39,435 bases of DNA from Novosphingobium organovorum (GCF_022832435.1 NZ_JALHLF010000002.1:29820-69254); one strand, 5' to 3'; numbered from the stretch's first letter, positions 16,393 through 26,188 are shown. The notes: generated by a model from the sequence alone, not told the origin. Translations and numbers: made by a program.

Positions 16393-17567
16393 GCGTCGAA
16401 GTCCACTCGCTGGGGTGTCGGCTGAACATTTCCGAAAGCGAGGACATGCGCCGGCTTCTTGCCGAGGCCGATGATCTGGTCGTGATCAATTCCTGCGCCG
16501 TCACCGCCGAAGCGGTGCGCCAGACGCGCCAGGCCATTCGCCGCGCCCGTCGCGCACGCCCGGATGCACGCATCCTCGTCACCGGCTGCGCGGCCGAAGT
16601 CGAACGCGCAGCGCTCGGCGCCATGCCCGAAGTCGACGGCCTCGTCGCCAACACCGCCAAGCTCGACCCGCGCGCCTGGAACGTGCCCGCGCCCCGCCCC
16701 CTGACCCGCGTGCGCGGCTACACCCGCGGCTTCGTGCAGGTGCAGAACGGATGCGATCACGCCTGCACCTTCTGCGTCATCCCGCAAGGACGCGGCCCCA
16801 GCCGCTCGCGCACGATCGACGAGGCGCTCACCGACGTTGCCGTCCATCTCGAGGCGGGCGTGCACGAAGTGGTGCTGACCGGGGTCGATCTCACCTCCTG
16901 GGGGCACGATCTCGACGGCCAGCCGGGGCTTGGCCAGTTGTGCGAGGCGATCCTTGCCCGCTTTCCCGACCTTGCGCGCCTGCGCCTCTCCTCGATCGAC
17001 GGGGCGGAGGTCGATGCGCGCCTGTTCGAACTGCTCGCCGCCGAGCCGCGCGTGATGCCCCATGTCCATCTCTCGCTCCAGCACGGCCACGACCTTATCC
17101 TCAAGCGCATGAAGCGCCGCCACAGCCGCGCCGATGCGCTCGCGCTGGTCGGTGGCCTGCGCGCGCGTCGCCCGGAAATTGCCATCGGCGCCGATCTCAT
17201 CGCCGGCTTTCCGACCGAGGACGAGGAGGCCCACGCGGCCAACCTCTCGATCGTGGCCGAGCTCGGCATCGTCCACGGCCATGTCTTCCCCTTTTCCGCG
17301 CGCCCCGGCACTCCGGCCGCGCGTATGCCCCAGCTCGATCCCGCCACGGTCAAGACCCGTGCGCGCGCCTTGCGCGATGCGGTGTCGAAAGAGCGCTCCC
17401 GCTGGCTTGCGAGCCAGGTCGGCCAGCCGCTATGGGTGCTCGCCGAAAAGGACGGTACGGGCCATGCGCCGAATTTCGCGCGGGTCCGTCTGCCCGAAGG
17501 GACCGTGCCGGGCACGCTCGCGTGTCTCACGCCCGTCACTGTGATCGAAGGAATACTGCAAGCATGA
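16389..17567 (+). CDS. mtaB: tRNA threonylcarbamoyladenosine methylthiotransferase MtaB
   Basis: This 392-residue radical-SAM methylthiotransferase has Cys10, Cys36 and Cys67 (SLGCRLN, INSCAVT, VTGCAAE) for the auxiliary iron-sulfur cluster and Cys122, Cys126 and Cys129 in CDHACTFC for the radical-SAM cluster. It adds a methylthio group to t6A at position 37 of tRNAs reading ANN codons. The short SLGCRLN opening and CVIPQGRGPSRSR favour MtaB over MiaB or RimO. The start is taken as TTG at 16389, overlapping the dapF stop (TTGA), because no ATG lies before the conserved LGC motif. The C-terminal TRAM-like part is short. Its stop overlaps the ftsY start (ATGA). Confidence 0.9.
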   Translation: MSVEVHSLGCRLNISESEDMRRLLAEADDLVVINSCAVTAEAVRQTRQAIRRARRARPDARILVTGCAAEVERAALGAMPEVDGLVANTAKLDPRAWNVPAPRPLTRVRGYTRGFVQVQNGCDHACTFCVIPQGRGPSRSRTIDEALTDVAVHLEAGVHEVVLTGVDLTSWGHDLDGQPGLGQLCEAILARFPDLARLRLSSIDGAEVDARLFELLAAEPRVMPHVHLSLQHGHDLILKRMKRRHSRADALALVGGLRARRPEIAIGADLIAGFPTEDEEAHAANLSIVAELGIVHGHVFPFSARPGTPAARMPQLDPATVKTRARALRDAVSKERSRWLASQVGQPLWVLAEKDGTGHAPNFARVRLPEGTVPGTLACLTPVTVIEGILQA

Positions 17568-18526
17568 GCGATACCACCGGGCCTGACGCGCCGGTTCCCG
17601 CAACGCAGGACAGCGACTGGTCGAACCGCCTGTTCGGCGGCTTTCGCAAGACCTCCGAACGCCTGACCGGCAACCTCGCCGGGATCGTCGGCGGCGGCCG
17701 CCTGACCGACGCGCAGCTCGACGATCTCGAGGACGCGCTCATCATGTCCGACCTCGGCCCGCGCGCCGCCGCGCGCATCCGCGAGCGCCTTGCCACCGAA
17801 CGATTCGAGCGCGATGCGGACGAGCGCGCGATCATGGAAGTCGTCGCGCGCGAAATCGCCGACATCCTGCGCCCGGTCGCCAAGCCGCTCGACATCGTCG
17901 CCTTCCCGCGCCCGCAGGTGATCCTCACCATCGGCGTCAACGGCTCGGGCAAGACCACCACCATCGCCAAGCTGGCGCACCTGTTCCAGGAACAGGACTA
18001 CGCGGTCATGCTGGCGGCGGGCGATACCTTCCGCGCCGCCGCGATCGGCCAGCTGGCGGTCTGGGCCGACCGGCTCGACGTGCCCATCGTCAAGGGCCCC
18101 GAAGGCGGCGATCCGGCCTCGGTGGTGTTCGACGCGGTCAAAGAAGCGACACAGGACGGCACCGACGTGCTCATCGTCGACACCGCCGGGCGCCTGCAGA
18201 ACAAGCGCGAGCTGATGGACGAGCTGGCCAAGGTGCGCCGCGTGCTCGGCCGCCTCAACCCCGAGGCGCCGCACGACGTGGTGCTCGTGCTCGACGCCAC
18301 CAACGGCCAGAACGCGCTCTCGCAGATCGAGACCTTCAAGGAAGTCGCCGGGGTCACCGGCCTTATCATGACCAAGCTCGACGGGACCGCGCGCGGTGGC
18401 GTGCTGGTCGCCGCGGCCGAACAGTACGGTCTTCCCATCCACGCCATCGGCGTTGGCGAGACGATCGACGATCTCAGACCCTTCAACCCGGACCTGCTGG
18501 CCCGGGTCATCGCAGGAATCGCGTAA
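17564..18526 (+). CDS. ftsY: Signal recognition particle receptor FtsY
   Basis: This 320-residue SRP GTPase has an N-terminal helical NG-type N domain (about 20-105), the P-loop GVNGSGKTTT near 124-133, DTFRAAA at 154-160, DTAGR at 206-210 and TKLDGTARGG. These are the G1, insertion-box, G3 and G4 elements. FtsY docks ribosome-SRP complexes at the inner membrane for co-translational insertion. The acidic A domain of E. coli FtsY is nearly absent, as is common in alphaproteobacteria. The ATG overlaps the mtaB stop and the gene ends directly at the yciB start, so expression is coupled. Confidence 0.96.
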   Translation: MSDTTGPDAPVPATQDSDWSNRLFGGFRKTSERLTGNLAGIVGGGRLTDAQLDDLEDALIMSDLGPRAAARIRERLATERFERDADERAIMEVVAREIADILRPVAKPLDIVAFPRPQVILTIGVNGSGKTTTIAKLAHLFQEQDYAVMLAAGDTFRAAAIGQLAVWADRLDVPIVKGPEGGDPASVVFDAVKEATQDGTDVLIVDTAGRLQNKRELMDELAKVRRVLGRLNPEAPHDVVLVLDATNGQNALSQIETFKEVAGVTGLIMTKLDGTARGGVLVAAAEQYGLPIHAIGVGETIDDLRPFNPDLLARVIAGIA

Positions 18527-19213
18527 ATGCCCACCGATCCGGCCAAGAGCGCCGATGCCCTCCAGCCCACCCCGGCCGCCAAGCCCGCATCCAGCTGGGT
18601 CAATCTCGTGGTCGATTTCGGCCCGCTGCTGGTGTTCTTCTTCGCCTACTACCACTTTTCGCCCGCCAAGGGCAGCGACACGCTCGGCACCGTATCGGCC
18701 GCGATCAAGGGCACCGTCGCCTTCATGGTGGCGACGATCATCGCGCTCGCGCTGTCCAAGTGGCGGCTGGGCAAGATCTCGCCGATGCTCTGGCTGACCA
18801 CCGTCCTGATCCTGGGTTTCGGAACGCTGACGGTGGTGTTTCGCGACGCCATCTGGATCCAGCTCAAGCCGACCGCGGTCTACCTGATGTTCTCGGTCCT
18901 GCTGTTCGCGGGGCTGTTCAAGGGCAAGGCCATGCTCAAGTACCTCCTCCAGTCGGCCTTCGAAGGGCTCGACGAGGAAGGCTGGATCAAGCTGTCGCGC
19001 AACTGGGCCTGGTTTTTCCTGGCGCTGGCCGTCGCGAACACCGCGCTGGTCTACACCGTTAGCTTCGACGCCTGGCTCAAGGCCAAAGTCTGGGGCTTCA
19101 CCCTGGCCTCGTTCCTGTTCACCTTCTCCCAGCTGCCCATGGTGCTCAAGCACGGCATGGGCGATACCGGCGAGGCGAGCGAGGAACTGCTCGAGAACCC
19201 GCCGCACGATTGA
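18527..19213 (+). CDS. Inner-membrane septation protein A family (YciB/IspZ)
   Basis: This 228-residue protein has five or more hydrophobic helices and the family blocks NLVVDFGPLLVFFFAYYHF, KPTAVYLMFSVLLFAGLF and NWAWFFLALAVANTALVYT. YciB proteins sit in the inner membrane and affect envelope synthesis and septation; the mechanism is unclear. Its ATG follows the ftsY TAA without a spacer. The hydrophilic Ala/Pro-rich N-terminus (first ~22 residues) is longer than in E. coli. A strong terminator closes the transcript. Confidence 0.92.
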   Translation: MPTDPAKSADALQPTPAAKPASSWVNLVVDFGPLLVFFFAYYHFSPAKGSDTLGTVSAAIKGTVAFMVATIIALALSKWRLGKISPMLWLTTVLILGFGTLTVVFRDAIWIQLKPTAVYLMFSVLLFAGLFKGKAMLKYLLQSAFEGLDEEGWIKLSRNWAWFFLALAVANTALVYTVSFDAWLKAKVWGFTLASFLFTFSQLPMVLKHGMGDTGEASEELLENPPHD

Positions 19214-19245
19214 CAACCCGTGGGTGCGGTTCACGCCGCATGGCA

Positions 19246-19286
19246 CGAAAAGGCCCGGAGGACCAAGCGTCCACCGGGCCTTTTCG
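19246..19286. terminator. Strong bidirectional intrinsic terminator
   Basis: CGAAAAGGCCCGG and CCGGGCCTTTTCG form a perfect 13-pair stem. A further four-pair inner stem GGAC/GTCC lies inside the loop. The A-run on one side and T-run on the other let it work for the plus-strand yciB transcript and the minus-strand DUF2938 gene, which converge here. Confidence 0.92.
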
Positions 19287-19293
19287 TTCTTGG

Positions 19294-19785
19294 TCAGGCG
19301 GCCAGCGCCCGCGCCAGGGCGAACTGCGCCACGGCAAAGACCGTATGGTTGACGAGCGAGAGCGCGATGCGGCGCGGCTGATCGGGTGCCTTGCGCGCGA
19401 ACACGCCGCCGCCAAGGCAGGGCGTGAGCACCACAAGACCGGCCAGCGTACTGAACACGAAGCCAACCAGCACCACCGGCAGCACCCGCGGCGCGTTCAG
19501 GAACCCAGCGCCCCAGACCAGCGGATAGAGCGCCGCATAACCGAGCCCGACGAGATAGTGGAACGCCCAGCCAAGCGCCTTTTCCGCGCGCGTGGGGGCA
19601 GACAGGTCGGTGCCACGATAGATGACGTTCCCCGAGCCAAGGCCCATGAGCCAGCGCCCGACGATACCCCAGTTCGCTCCCGCAACGCCCAAGGCATGGC
19701 GCAAGGCCAGCGCCCAGAGGTCGAGCACCACCGTCGCGCCGATGCCGACCACCAGCGCGAACACCGCGATCCGCTCGATCAGCAC
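19294..19785 (-). CDS. DUF2938 family membrane protein
   Basis: This 163-residue protein has about four membrane helices. The DUF2938 look is clear: a first helix ending in GIGATVVLDLWALALRHALG, then NWGIVGRWLMGL, AEKALGWAFHYLVGLGYAALY and a closing helix after LSLVNHTVFAVAQFALAR. The function of the family is unknown. The start is GTG at 19785 with AAAGGG 10 nt upstream. It converges on yciB and shares its terminator. Confidence 0.85.
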   Translation of the reverse strand: MLIERIAVFALVVGIGATVVLDLWALALRHALGVAGANWGIVGRWLMGLGSGNVIYRGTDLSAPTRAEKALGWAFHYLVGLGYAALYPLVWGAGFLNAPRVLPVVLVGFVFSTLAGLVVLTPCLGGGVFARKAPDQPRRIALSLVNHTVFAVAQFALARALAA

Positions 19786-19839
19786 GCAGCGTTTGCCCTT
19801 TGTCGCATCAGGTGTCGGGTGCCACCATCAGGACCAGCC

Positions 19840-20385
19840 CTACCGGTCATGTGGGGCGACAGTGTAGCCCGCATCGGGCGCGATCCACTGCACGGGTCGT
19901 GGCGGCACATTGCCGTCAAACCCTTCCATGGTATCGATCTTGACGAGACGACCGGCCTTGTCGTGCCCCAGCGTCTCACACACCCTGCGTCCGTCGAGCT
20001 GGGCAAAGATGGTCTGGGCCAAATGCGCGAGCGCGGCAGCGTTGGGTTCCGGTTCGAGGGCGACACCCTCGACCCTCAACGTGCCTTGCAGCAGGTCCTC
20101 CCGGCGTATCTGACCACACAGCTGGTTTGCACCTTCAAGCGTCATCGCCGAGCGCGTTTCGAGGGTAATGGCTTTGGCCGCCGGGATCAGCACTTCTCCA
20201 GTATCAGTAAAGCGGCCCGGCCCTGCTGGCGCCTGGCGGTCGATCGTCGTACAGGTACGCGAGGCGACATCGGGATTGGTGCAGAGCACCTTGCCCTTAG
20301 CCACCTGCCCGGCGATATCGAGATCATCCGCCACCGCCGTGACTGGCGATGGCGCGAGCAGGAGCGCGGCAAGGATGGCCAGCAC
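19840..20385 (-). CDS. Small secreted protein of unknown function, coupled to kup
   Basis: This 181-residue protein is not recognised. It begins with a signal peptide, MLAILAALLLAPSPVTAVA, with cleavage likely near ADD. The mature part has four cysteines (KVLCTNPD, RTCTTID, NQLCGQI, RRVCETLG), consistent with two periplasmic disulfides, and lacks membrane helices. The likely start is GTG at 20385, two bases beyond the kup stop, so it should be translated by ribosomes finishing kup. Any link to potassium uptake is only positional. The signal peptide and cysteine pattern support a real gene. Confidence 0.72.
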   Translation of the reverse strand: MLAILAALLLAPSPVTAVADDLDIAGQVAKGKVLCTNPDVASRTCTTIDRQAPAGPGRFTDTGEVLIPAAKAITLETRSAMTLEGANQLCGQIRREDLLQGTLRVEGVALEPEPNAAALAHLAQTIFAQLDGRRVCETLGHDKAGRLVKIDTMEGFDGNVPPRPVQWIAPDAGYTVAPHDR

Positions 20386-20387
20386 GC

Positions 20388-22358
20388 TCAGATCTCGAGC
20401 TGGCTGCCGAGTTCGACCACGCGGTTGGTCGGCAGGCGGAAGAACACCATCGCGCTTGCCGCGTTGCGCAGCATCCAGGCGAAAAGCTTTTCGCGCCAGA
20501 TCGCCATGCCCGGCTTTTCCGAGGCCACCAGCGTCTGGCGCGAGAGGAAGAAGCTCGTCTTCATCATCTCGAACGGCTGACCGCACATCTGGTTGTGCGC
20601 AAGCGCGGCGGGAATGTCGGTCTCTTCCATGAAGCCGTAGCGCAGCGTCATGCGGTAGAAGCCCTGGCCCAGTTCCTGAACCGAGTAGCGATCGCTCGAT
20701 TCGACATAGGGCACATCCTGAACTTCGACCGTGAGCACCACGACGCGTTCGTGCAGGACCTTGTTGTGCTTGATGTTGTGGAGCAGCGCCGAGGGCACGC
20801 CCACGTTGCTCGACGCCATGAAGATCGCCGTGCCGGGCACGCGGGCGGCGCTGCCGTGCGCGCTCTTGGCAAAGACGTTGAGCGGCAGGGCCGCCTCGGT
20901 CATGCGGTCGCGCATCAGGCGGCGGCCCTTGTTCCAGGTCGTCAGCAGCGTGAAGGCTACCCCGCCGATCATCAGCGGGAACCAGCCACCGTCGGGGATC
21001 TTGGTCGCGTTGGCGGCGAAATAGGTGCCGTCGACGACGAAGAAGACCACCGCGACGGGCACCGCGATCCACAGCTTCCAGCGCCACAGCACGATCAGCA
21101 GCACGGTCATCAGGCAAGTGTCGATCAGCATCGCACCGGTCACCGCGATACCGTAGGCCGAAGCAAGGTTCGAAGAGTTCTGGAACACCAGCACCAGCAC
21201 GATGACGCCGATCATCAGCGCCCAGTTGACGAAGGGAATGTAGATCTGGCCGACCTCATGCTCGCTGGTGTGGCGGGTCGAAAGGCGCGGAATGAAGCCC
21301 AGCTGCATGGCCTGGTGGGTAATCGAGAAGGCGCCCGAGATAACCGCCTGGCTCGCGATGAAGGCGGCGCAGCTGACCAGGATGACGAGCGGCAGGCGCA
21401 GCGATTCGGGCGCGAGGTTGAAGAACGGGTTCTCCATCGCCAGCGCGGCCTGCGAATCGTCGAGCCCCAGGATCATCGCGGCCTGGCCGAAGTAGTTGAC
21501 CAGGAGGCACGGCATCACGAAACCGAACCAGGAAAGGCGCATCGGCCCGCGCCCGAAGTGCCCCATGTCCGAATAGAGCGCCTCCGCGCCGGTCACCGCC
21601 AGCACGACCGAGCCGAGCGCGAGGAACGCCAGCACCTTGTCGGTCAGGAAGAACTGGATCGCGTACCACGGGTTGAGGGCGACGAGCACGCCCGGCATCT
21701 GCACCAGATGGTACAGGCCCAGCACCGCCAGAACGACGAAATAGATGACCATGACTGGCGCGAACAGCGCACCGACCTTGGCCGTGCCGCTCTTTTGCAG
21801 GACGAACAGGCCGACCAGCAGGATCAGCGCGATGGGCATGACGAAGGGCGCGAGGTTGGACTGCACGACCGTCAGGCCCTCAACCGCGGAAAGCACCGAG
21901 ACCGCGGGCGTAATCATCGAATCGCCGTAGAACAGCGCGGTCGCGAAAACGCCGAGCATGACGATCAGCCCGCCGTAGCCCGAGCGGCGAATCGCCCCCG
22001 AGATCAGCGCGACAAGCGCCAGGCTACCGCCCTGCCCCTTGTTGTCCGCGCGCATGAGAATGCCGACATACTGGACCGCGACGACCAGCGTCATCGACCA
22101 GAAGATCAGGCTGACCACGCCCAGGATATGCAGTTCGTCGATCGCCAGCGGGTGCGGGCCGACGAAGGTTTCACGAAACGCGTAGATCGGGCTTGTGCCG
22201 ATGTCGCCAAAGACGACGCCGACCGCGCCGAACGCGAGCTTCGTTATGTTCCCGGAGGAATGGCCGTGGGAGGACTTGCCCCCGTCTTCGGATAGACCTG
22301 TGCCGGCCGGTTCATTTACCGGCAATGCGCCTGTCGTATCCTGTGATGCATCACTCAT
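20388..22358 (-). CDS. kup: Low-affinity potassium transporter Kup
   Basis: This 656-residue KUP/HAK family protein has about twelve hydrophobic helices over residues 40-460 and a ~190-residue cytoplasmic C-terminal domain. The diagnostic opening is [34 protein letters not shown] and [16 protein letters not shown] follow. It is a proton-coupled potassium importer of the inner membrane. The first ~37 residues are a polar, Gly/Ser/His-containing extension before the first helix. A perfect hairpin CGAGAC-CCC-GTCTCG lies at 22380-22394, just upstream of the start, with no known role. The small secreted gene follows after two bases. Confidence 0.96.
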   Translation of the reverse strand: MSDASQDTTGALPVNEPAGTGLSEDGGKSSHGHSSGNITKLAFGAVGVVFGDIGTSPIYAFRETFVGPHPLAIDELHILGVVSLIFWSMTLVVAVQYVGILMRADNKGQGGSLALVALISGAIRRSGYGGLIVMLGVFATALFYGDSMITPAVSVLSAVEGLTVVQSNLAPFVMPIALILLVGLFVLQKSGTAKVGALFAPVMVIYFVVLAVLGLYHLVQMPGVLVALNPWYAIQFFLTDKVLAFLALGSVVLAVTGAEALYSDMGHFGRGPMRLSWFGFVMPCLLVNYFGQAAMILGLDDSQAALAMENPFFNLAPESLRLPLVILVSCAAFIASQAVISGAFSITHQAMQLGFIPRLSTRHTSEHEVGQIYIPFVNWALMIGVIVLVLVFQNSSNLASAYGIAVTGAMLIDTCLMTVLLIVLWRWKLWIAVPVAVVFFVVDGTYFAANATKIPDGGWFPLMIGGVAFTLLTTWNKGRRLMRDRMTEAALPLNVFAKSAHGSAARVPGTAIFMASSNVGVPSALLHNIKHNKVLHERVVVLTVEVQDVPYVESSDRYSVQELGQGFYRMTLRYGFMEETDIPAALAHNQMCGQPFEMMKTSFFLSRQTLVASEKPGMAIWREKLFAWMLRNAASAMVFFRLPTNRVVELGSQLEI

Positions 22359-22450
22359 TCGTGCGCCCCGTCATGGACTCGAGACCCCGTCTCGCACCTG
22401 CGGCAAGGTTGAAGGCCGTTAGCAGCAAGGTGGTTGCCTAGCAACGTTCC

Positions 22451-23161
22451 TCAGTCATTGGTAGTCGAGGATGCATCGGCGGCCGCGCCTTGCGGCGCGC
22501 TTTGCTCAGGCGTGGCAAGGTCTTTCTGGCGCTTTTGCAAGGCTTTCAAGAAGGCGTCGAGGCGCTCCAGCTCGGCCGCCAGCGCCGGGCGCCACGGCGC
22601 ATCGGCGGGAGCGGACTGGAGCAGTGCCACCCATATCGCGCGCGCCTGCGCGTAATCGCCCGACTGCGCCATCGCCAGCCCGAGGAAGAACGGCGGACCT
22701 GGCGACTTGGGATCGGCCTTCGCGGCCTTCTGGAACGCGAACGTCGCGGCCGGGGTCAGCGATCCTTCGGAATGCGCGACCAGCGTGTTGGCGAGCGCCA
22801 GCCAGGCGTCCGAATTCTTGGGTTCATCCTCCACCGCCCCGAGCAGGACGCGCGCGGCATCGCCGGTCTGCCCGTTGCGCGCGAAGGCATCGCCGATCAC
22901 CACGTAGCGATTCGTCGGCGGTATCGTCGAATTGGTGATCTTCTGGCGCGCGGCGACGAGGAAGGCCGCTTCCTGCGAGGTCGTGTCGGACACCTTGCTC
23001 GGACTTGCCGGAAGTGATGGGCGGCCCTGCAGCACATAGCCCGCAAGGCCCAGCAGCAGCGCGGCGGCCACCGCCTCGCGCCCCCCTGCGGGCACCTTGA
23101 ACACGAACAGGGCGAGACCAAGCGCGACCAGCGCCAGGGCGATTACCAATACCCAGGTCAT
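22451..23161 (-). CDS. ccmI: Cytochrome c maturation protein CcmI (TPR chaperone)
   Basis: This 236-residue protein has two N-terminal membrane helices (about 3-20 and 28-45) and a periplasmic region with tetratricopeptide repeats (about 85-195, e.g. DAWLALANTLVAHSEG and PPFFLGLAMAQSGDYAQA). CcmI binds apocytochrome c and delivers it to the CcmF-CcmH haem ligase. It is the last gene of the ccm operon and overlaps ccmH by four bases. The C-terminal tail is Ala/Ser/Gln-rich. It is shorter than classical CcmI, so NrfG/CycH-like naming is also possible. Confidence 0.85.
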   Translation of the reverse strand: MTWVLVIALALVALGLALFVFKVPAGGREAVAAALLLGLAGYVLQGRPSLPASPSKVSDTTSQEAAFLVAARQKITNSTIPPTNRYVVIGDAFARNGQTGDAARVLLGAVEDEPKNSDAWLALANTLVAHSEGSLTPAATFAFQKAAKADPKSPGPPFFLGLAMAQSGDYAQARAIWVALLQSAPADAPWRPALAAELERLDAFLKALQKRQKDLATPEQSAPQGAAADASSTTND

Positions 23162-23658
23162 GCCCGGTCCCCTTCCTCGCGCCGCGAATCACCCTCTTCG
23201 CCGTCCGTCGCGCCATCCATCGCCCCGCGCGCGCGCAGCACGAAACGACGGCGCAGCAGGAGGAAGGCGATCAGCAGGAACACCAGCGGAACCGCATAGA
23301 GCGGCCAGGTCAGCTCGGTCAGCTGCGGTTTGTAGCTCACATAATCGCCATAGCGCTCGATCAGCCAGGCGCGGATCTGTTCGGGCTTTTCGCCCCGCGC
23401 GATCCGCTCTCGGACAAGGCTGCGCATCGAGCCCGCGATCGGTGCATCCGAATCGGCGATCGACTGGCCCTGGCACTGCAGGCAGCGCAGCGTCGCCATG
23501 AGATCGGACGCTTCGCGCTCCTTGGCCGGATCGTCGAGCTGGCGGTAGGCATAAGGCGCGGTGGACTGTTCGCCCTGCGCGAACGTCACCGCCGCTGGCG
23601 CACCGAGCCCCAGCGCAAAGGCCATAGCCGCAAGGCGAAAGGCGCGGCGATACGGCAT
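23158..23658 (-). CDS. ccmH: Cytochrome c maturation protein CcmH (CycL)
   Basis: This 166-residue protein has a signal peptide (about 1-28), the thioredoxin-reducing motif LRCLQCQGQSIADSDA with Cys59 and Cys62, and one C-terminal membrane helix (about 118-136) followed by a charged tail. CcmH reduces the CxxCH cysteines of apocytochrome c and is part of the haem ligase. The ATG at 23658 is chosen; it shares one base with the ccmG stop (TGATG). An adjacent GTG one codon earlier is possible. Its stop overlaps the ccmI start. Confidence 0.93.
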   Translation of the reverse strand: MPYRRAFRLAAMAFALGLGAPAAVTFAQGEQSTAPYAYRQLDDPAKEREASDLMATLRCLQCQGQSIADSDAPIAGSMRSLVRERIARGEKPEQIRAWLIERYGDYVSYKPQLTELTWPLYAVPLVFLLIAFLLLRRRFVLRARGAMDGATDGEEGDSRREEGDRA

Positions 23659-24224
23659 CACAGCGCGGCCTCTTGCAGCTTCTGGAGGATCATCGCCAGC
23701 TGGTCAGCGCGAATTTCGCCGACATGCTGGTAGCGGATGATCCCCTTGCCATCGACGACATACGTCTCCGGCACGCCCGAGGAGCCGAGCGCAAGCTGCA
23801 CCTGGCCATCGTCGTCGGCGCCGATCCCCGCGTAAGGATCGCCGTTTTCGGAAAGGAAGGTGCGCAGGTTGTCGGCCGAATCGCGCACCGAGATGCCCTC
23901 GATCACGACGCCCGCCTTGGCCAGCTCGCCCAGCTGGGGCGATTCGACGCGGCACGGAATGCACCAGCTGGCAAAGATGTTGACCAGATGCACCTTGCCA
24001 TCGCGCAGCGTCGCGCTGCTCAGCCCCTTGCGGCCCGCTTGCGCTGGCGGAAGATCGAAGCTGGGCATCGGCTTGCCGATGAGCCGGCTGCGCACGGTGT
24101 GGTCGGCCGGCTTGAACAGCCCGATCGCAACCAGCCCGACAAAGGCAAGGAAGATCGCCAGCGGCAACCAGATCGCCCAGCGCGGCCCCTTGGCGCGGGC
24201 AGGTTCTGCAGGGGACGCGGTCAT
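23658..24224 (-). CDS. ccmG: Thiol:disulfide interchange protein CcmG (DsbE)
   Basis: This 188-residue membrane-anchored thioredoxin-like protein has one helix at about 17-37, the active site WCIPC (Cys88, Cys91) and the GVPETYVVD loop with the cis-proline typical of CcmG/DsbE. It passes reducing power to CcmH and apocytochrome in the periplasm. It overlaps ccmF by four bases (ATGA) and ccmH by one, inside the ccm operon. Confidence 0.95.
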   Translation of the reverse strand: MTASPAEPARAKGPRWAIWLPLAIFLAFVGLVAIGLFKPADHTVRSRLIGKPMPSFDLPPAQAGRKGLSSATLRDGKVHLVNIFASWCIPCRVESPQLGELAKAGVVIEGISVRDSADNLRTFLSENGDPYAGIGADDDGQVQLALGSSGVPETYVVDGKGIIRYQHVGEIRADQLAMILQKLQEAAL

Positions 24225-26188
24225 GAACGGCTCTCCTCAAGCTCGCGCTGGCCTTCGCGGCGATCGGCAATGCGATCGCTGGCAACACCGCGCCGCACAT
24301 CGTTCGCAACGCGCCCCAGCAAGGCCAGCAGGCCGCCAAGCGCGATCAGCACGCCGCCGATCCAGATCAGCGGGACAAACGGCTTCCACCAAAGGCGCAG
24401 CTGCCAGCGGCCGTCGTCGGCCTCACCGCCGAGCACGGCGTAGAGCTGGCCGTTCCAGCGCGTCAGCAAGGCGGATTCGGCGGTGTTCTGCGGCGGCGCC
24501 CAGAAAGTGCGCGACTGCGGCGTAAGCTGCGTCGGCGCGCCATCGGTCCCGTAGATCACCGCCAGATCGGCCTCGAGCGCGGTCCAGTTGGGGCCAGCGA
24601 TCGGCTCGATCCCGGCCAGCCTGACCTTCCACGGGCCGACCTGGGTGGTATCCCCCACCTCGACGGCGACCAGCTTCTCTACGGAAAAGGCGCTTTCGCT
24701 GCTCATGCCGATGAGGGCGACCGCGATCCCGAAGTGAGCAAAGACCATGCCCCAGACCGCCAGTGGCAGGCGGCGCAGGTTGCGCCCGCGCAAGGGCAGC
24801 ACGCTCGCCCAGGCAAGCCCCACGCCCATCGCCAGCCCGAGGAAGGGCAGCAGCGCCACCTTGGCGAAGACGACAAGGCCAATCCCCATCGCCACGACCA
24901 GCATGGCCGGGATCACCAGCGCCTTGCCCACCCGCGCGAAGGTATCGCGGCGCCAGCGCAGCATCGGCCCGACCGCGAGCACCAGCAGCATGGGCAGCGC
25001 AAACAGCGCGCTCATCGGGTTGAAGTACGGCGGGCCGACCGAGACCTGAGCCCCCATCGCCTCGGCGAGAAGCGGGTAGAGCGTGCCGAACAGCACGATG
25101 CCCAGGATCGCGCAGAGCAGCACGTTGTTGATCACCAGCGCGCCCTCGCGGCTGATCGGGGCAAAACGTTCGCCCTCGCTCACCGTGCCGGCACGCAGCG
25201 CAAAAAGCACCAGCGCGCTGCCGATGTTGATTGCCAGAAGCGCGAGAATGAAGCTGCCCCGCTCAGGGTCGACCGCGAAGGCGTGCACGCTGGTCAGAAT
25301 GCCCGAGCGCACGAGGAACGTGCCGACCATCGACATCGAGAAGGCAACCACCCCCAGCATCACGGTCCAGATCCGCAAGGCATCGCGCGAGGCGAGCACG
25401 CTGACCGAATGGAGCAGCGCGGTCGCGGCGAGCCAGGGCATCAGCGAAGCGTTTTCAACCGGGTCCCAGAACCACCAGCCGCCCCAGCCCAGCTCGTAGT
25501 ACGCCCAGTACGAGCCCGCCGTGATGCCCAGCGTCAGAAAGATCCACGCGCCCAGCACCCAGGGCCGCATCGCGCGCGCAAAGGCCGGACCGACCTCGCG
25601 CGTGACGAGCGCGCCAATGGCGAAGCTGAACGCGATCGAAAGCCCGACATAGCCCAGGTAGAGCGTCGGCGGATGGAACGCGAGGCCAAGGTCCTGCAGC
25701 AGCGGGTTGAGCCCCTGCCCTTCGGCAGGCGCGGGCGAAAGCCGCTCGAACGGGTTCGAGGCGATGAGCAGGAACGCGTAGAACCCCAGCGAAACGAAGG
25801 CCTGCCCGGCGAGCGTGGCAAGCATCGTGCGTTCGGGCAGGCGCCGCTCGATCAGTGCGACGAAACCGCCCGCCAGCCCCATCACCGTGACCCACAGCAG
25901 CATCGAGCCTTCGTGGTTGCCCCAGGCCCCGGCGATCTTGAAGATCAGCGGCTTCATCGAATGCGAATTGAGCGCGACCAGCTTCACCGACAGGTCGGTG
26001 ACCGCAAAGACGTAGATCAGGCAGGCGAAGGCGACGAGGACAAGCAGCCCCTGCACCACCGCCACCGGACGCACCACGCCCGCCAGGGCGCCGCCCCGTT
26101 CGGTCTGCGCCAGGGCGCCGCCCAGCAATTGCAGGGTCGCAAGCGCCGCCGCGAGCCAGAGCGCGGCCAGTCCCAGTTCAGCGATCAT
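24221..26188 (-). CDS. ccmF: Cytochrome c haem lyase subunit CcmF
   Basis: This 655-residue polytopic protein has many membrane helices. The haem-handling WWD motif WGGWWFWDPVENASLMPW starts near residue 235; the HPPTLYLGYVG block near 172 carries a conserved His, and GNHEGSMLLWV near 90 is also diagnostic. CcmF takes haem from holo-CcmE and attaches it to apocytochrome c. It overlaps ccmE and ccmG by four bases each, so translation is coupled. Confidence 0.97.
   Translation of the reverse strand: MIAELGLAALWLAAALATLQLLGGALAQTERGGALAGVVRPVAVVQGLLVLVAFACLIYVFAVTDLSVKLVALNSHSMKPLIFKIAGAWGNHEGSMLLWVTVMGLAGGFVALIERRLPERTMLATLAGQAFVSLGFYAFLLIASNPFERLSPAPAEGQGLNPLLQDLGLAFHPPTLYLGYVGLSIAFSFAIGALVTREVGPAFARAMRPWVLGAWIFLTLGITAGSYWAYYELGWGGWWFWDPVENASLMPWLAATALLHSVSVLASRDALRIWTVMLGVVAFSMSMVGTFLVRSGILTSVHAFAVDPERGSFILALLAINIGSALVLFALRAGTVSEGERFAPISREGALVINNVLLCAILGIVLFGTLYPLLAEAMGAQVSVGPPYFNPMSALFALPMLLVLAVGPMLRWRRDTFARVGKALVIPAMLVVAMGIGLVVFAKVALLPFLGLAMGVGLAWASVLPLRGRNLRRLPLAVWGMVFAHFGIAVALIGMSSESAFSVEKLVAVEVGDTTQVGPWKVRLAGIEPIAGPNWTALEADLAVIYGTDGAPTQLTPQSRTFWAPPQNTAESALLTRWNGQLYAVLGGEADDGRWQLRLWWKPFVPLIWIGGVLIALGGLLALLGRVANDVRRGVASDRIADRREGQRELEESRS

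Noticed and set aside
22433..22445. Small hairpin GTTGC-CTA-GCAAC at the end of ccmI
   Set aside because: Five pairs with a three-base loop and no T-run is too weak to call a terminator.
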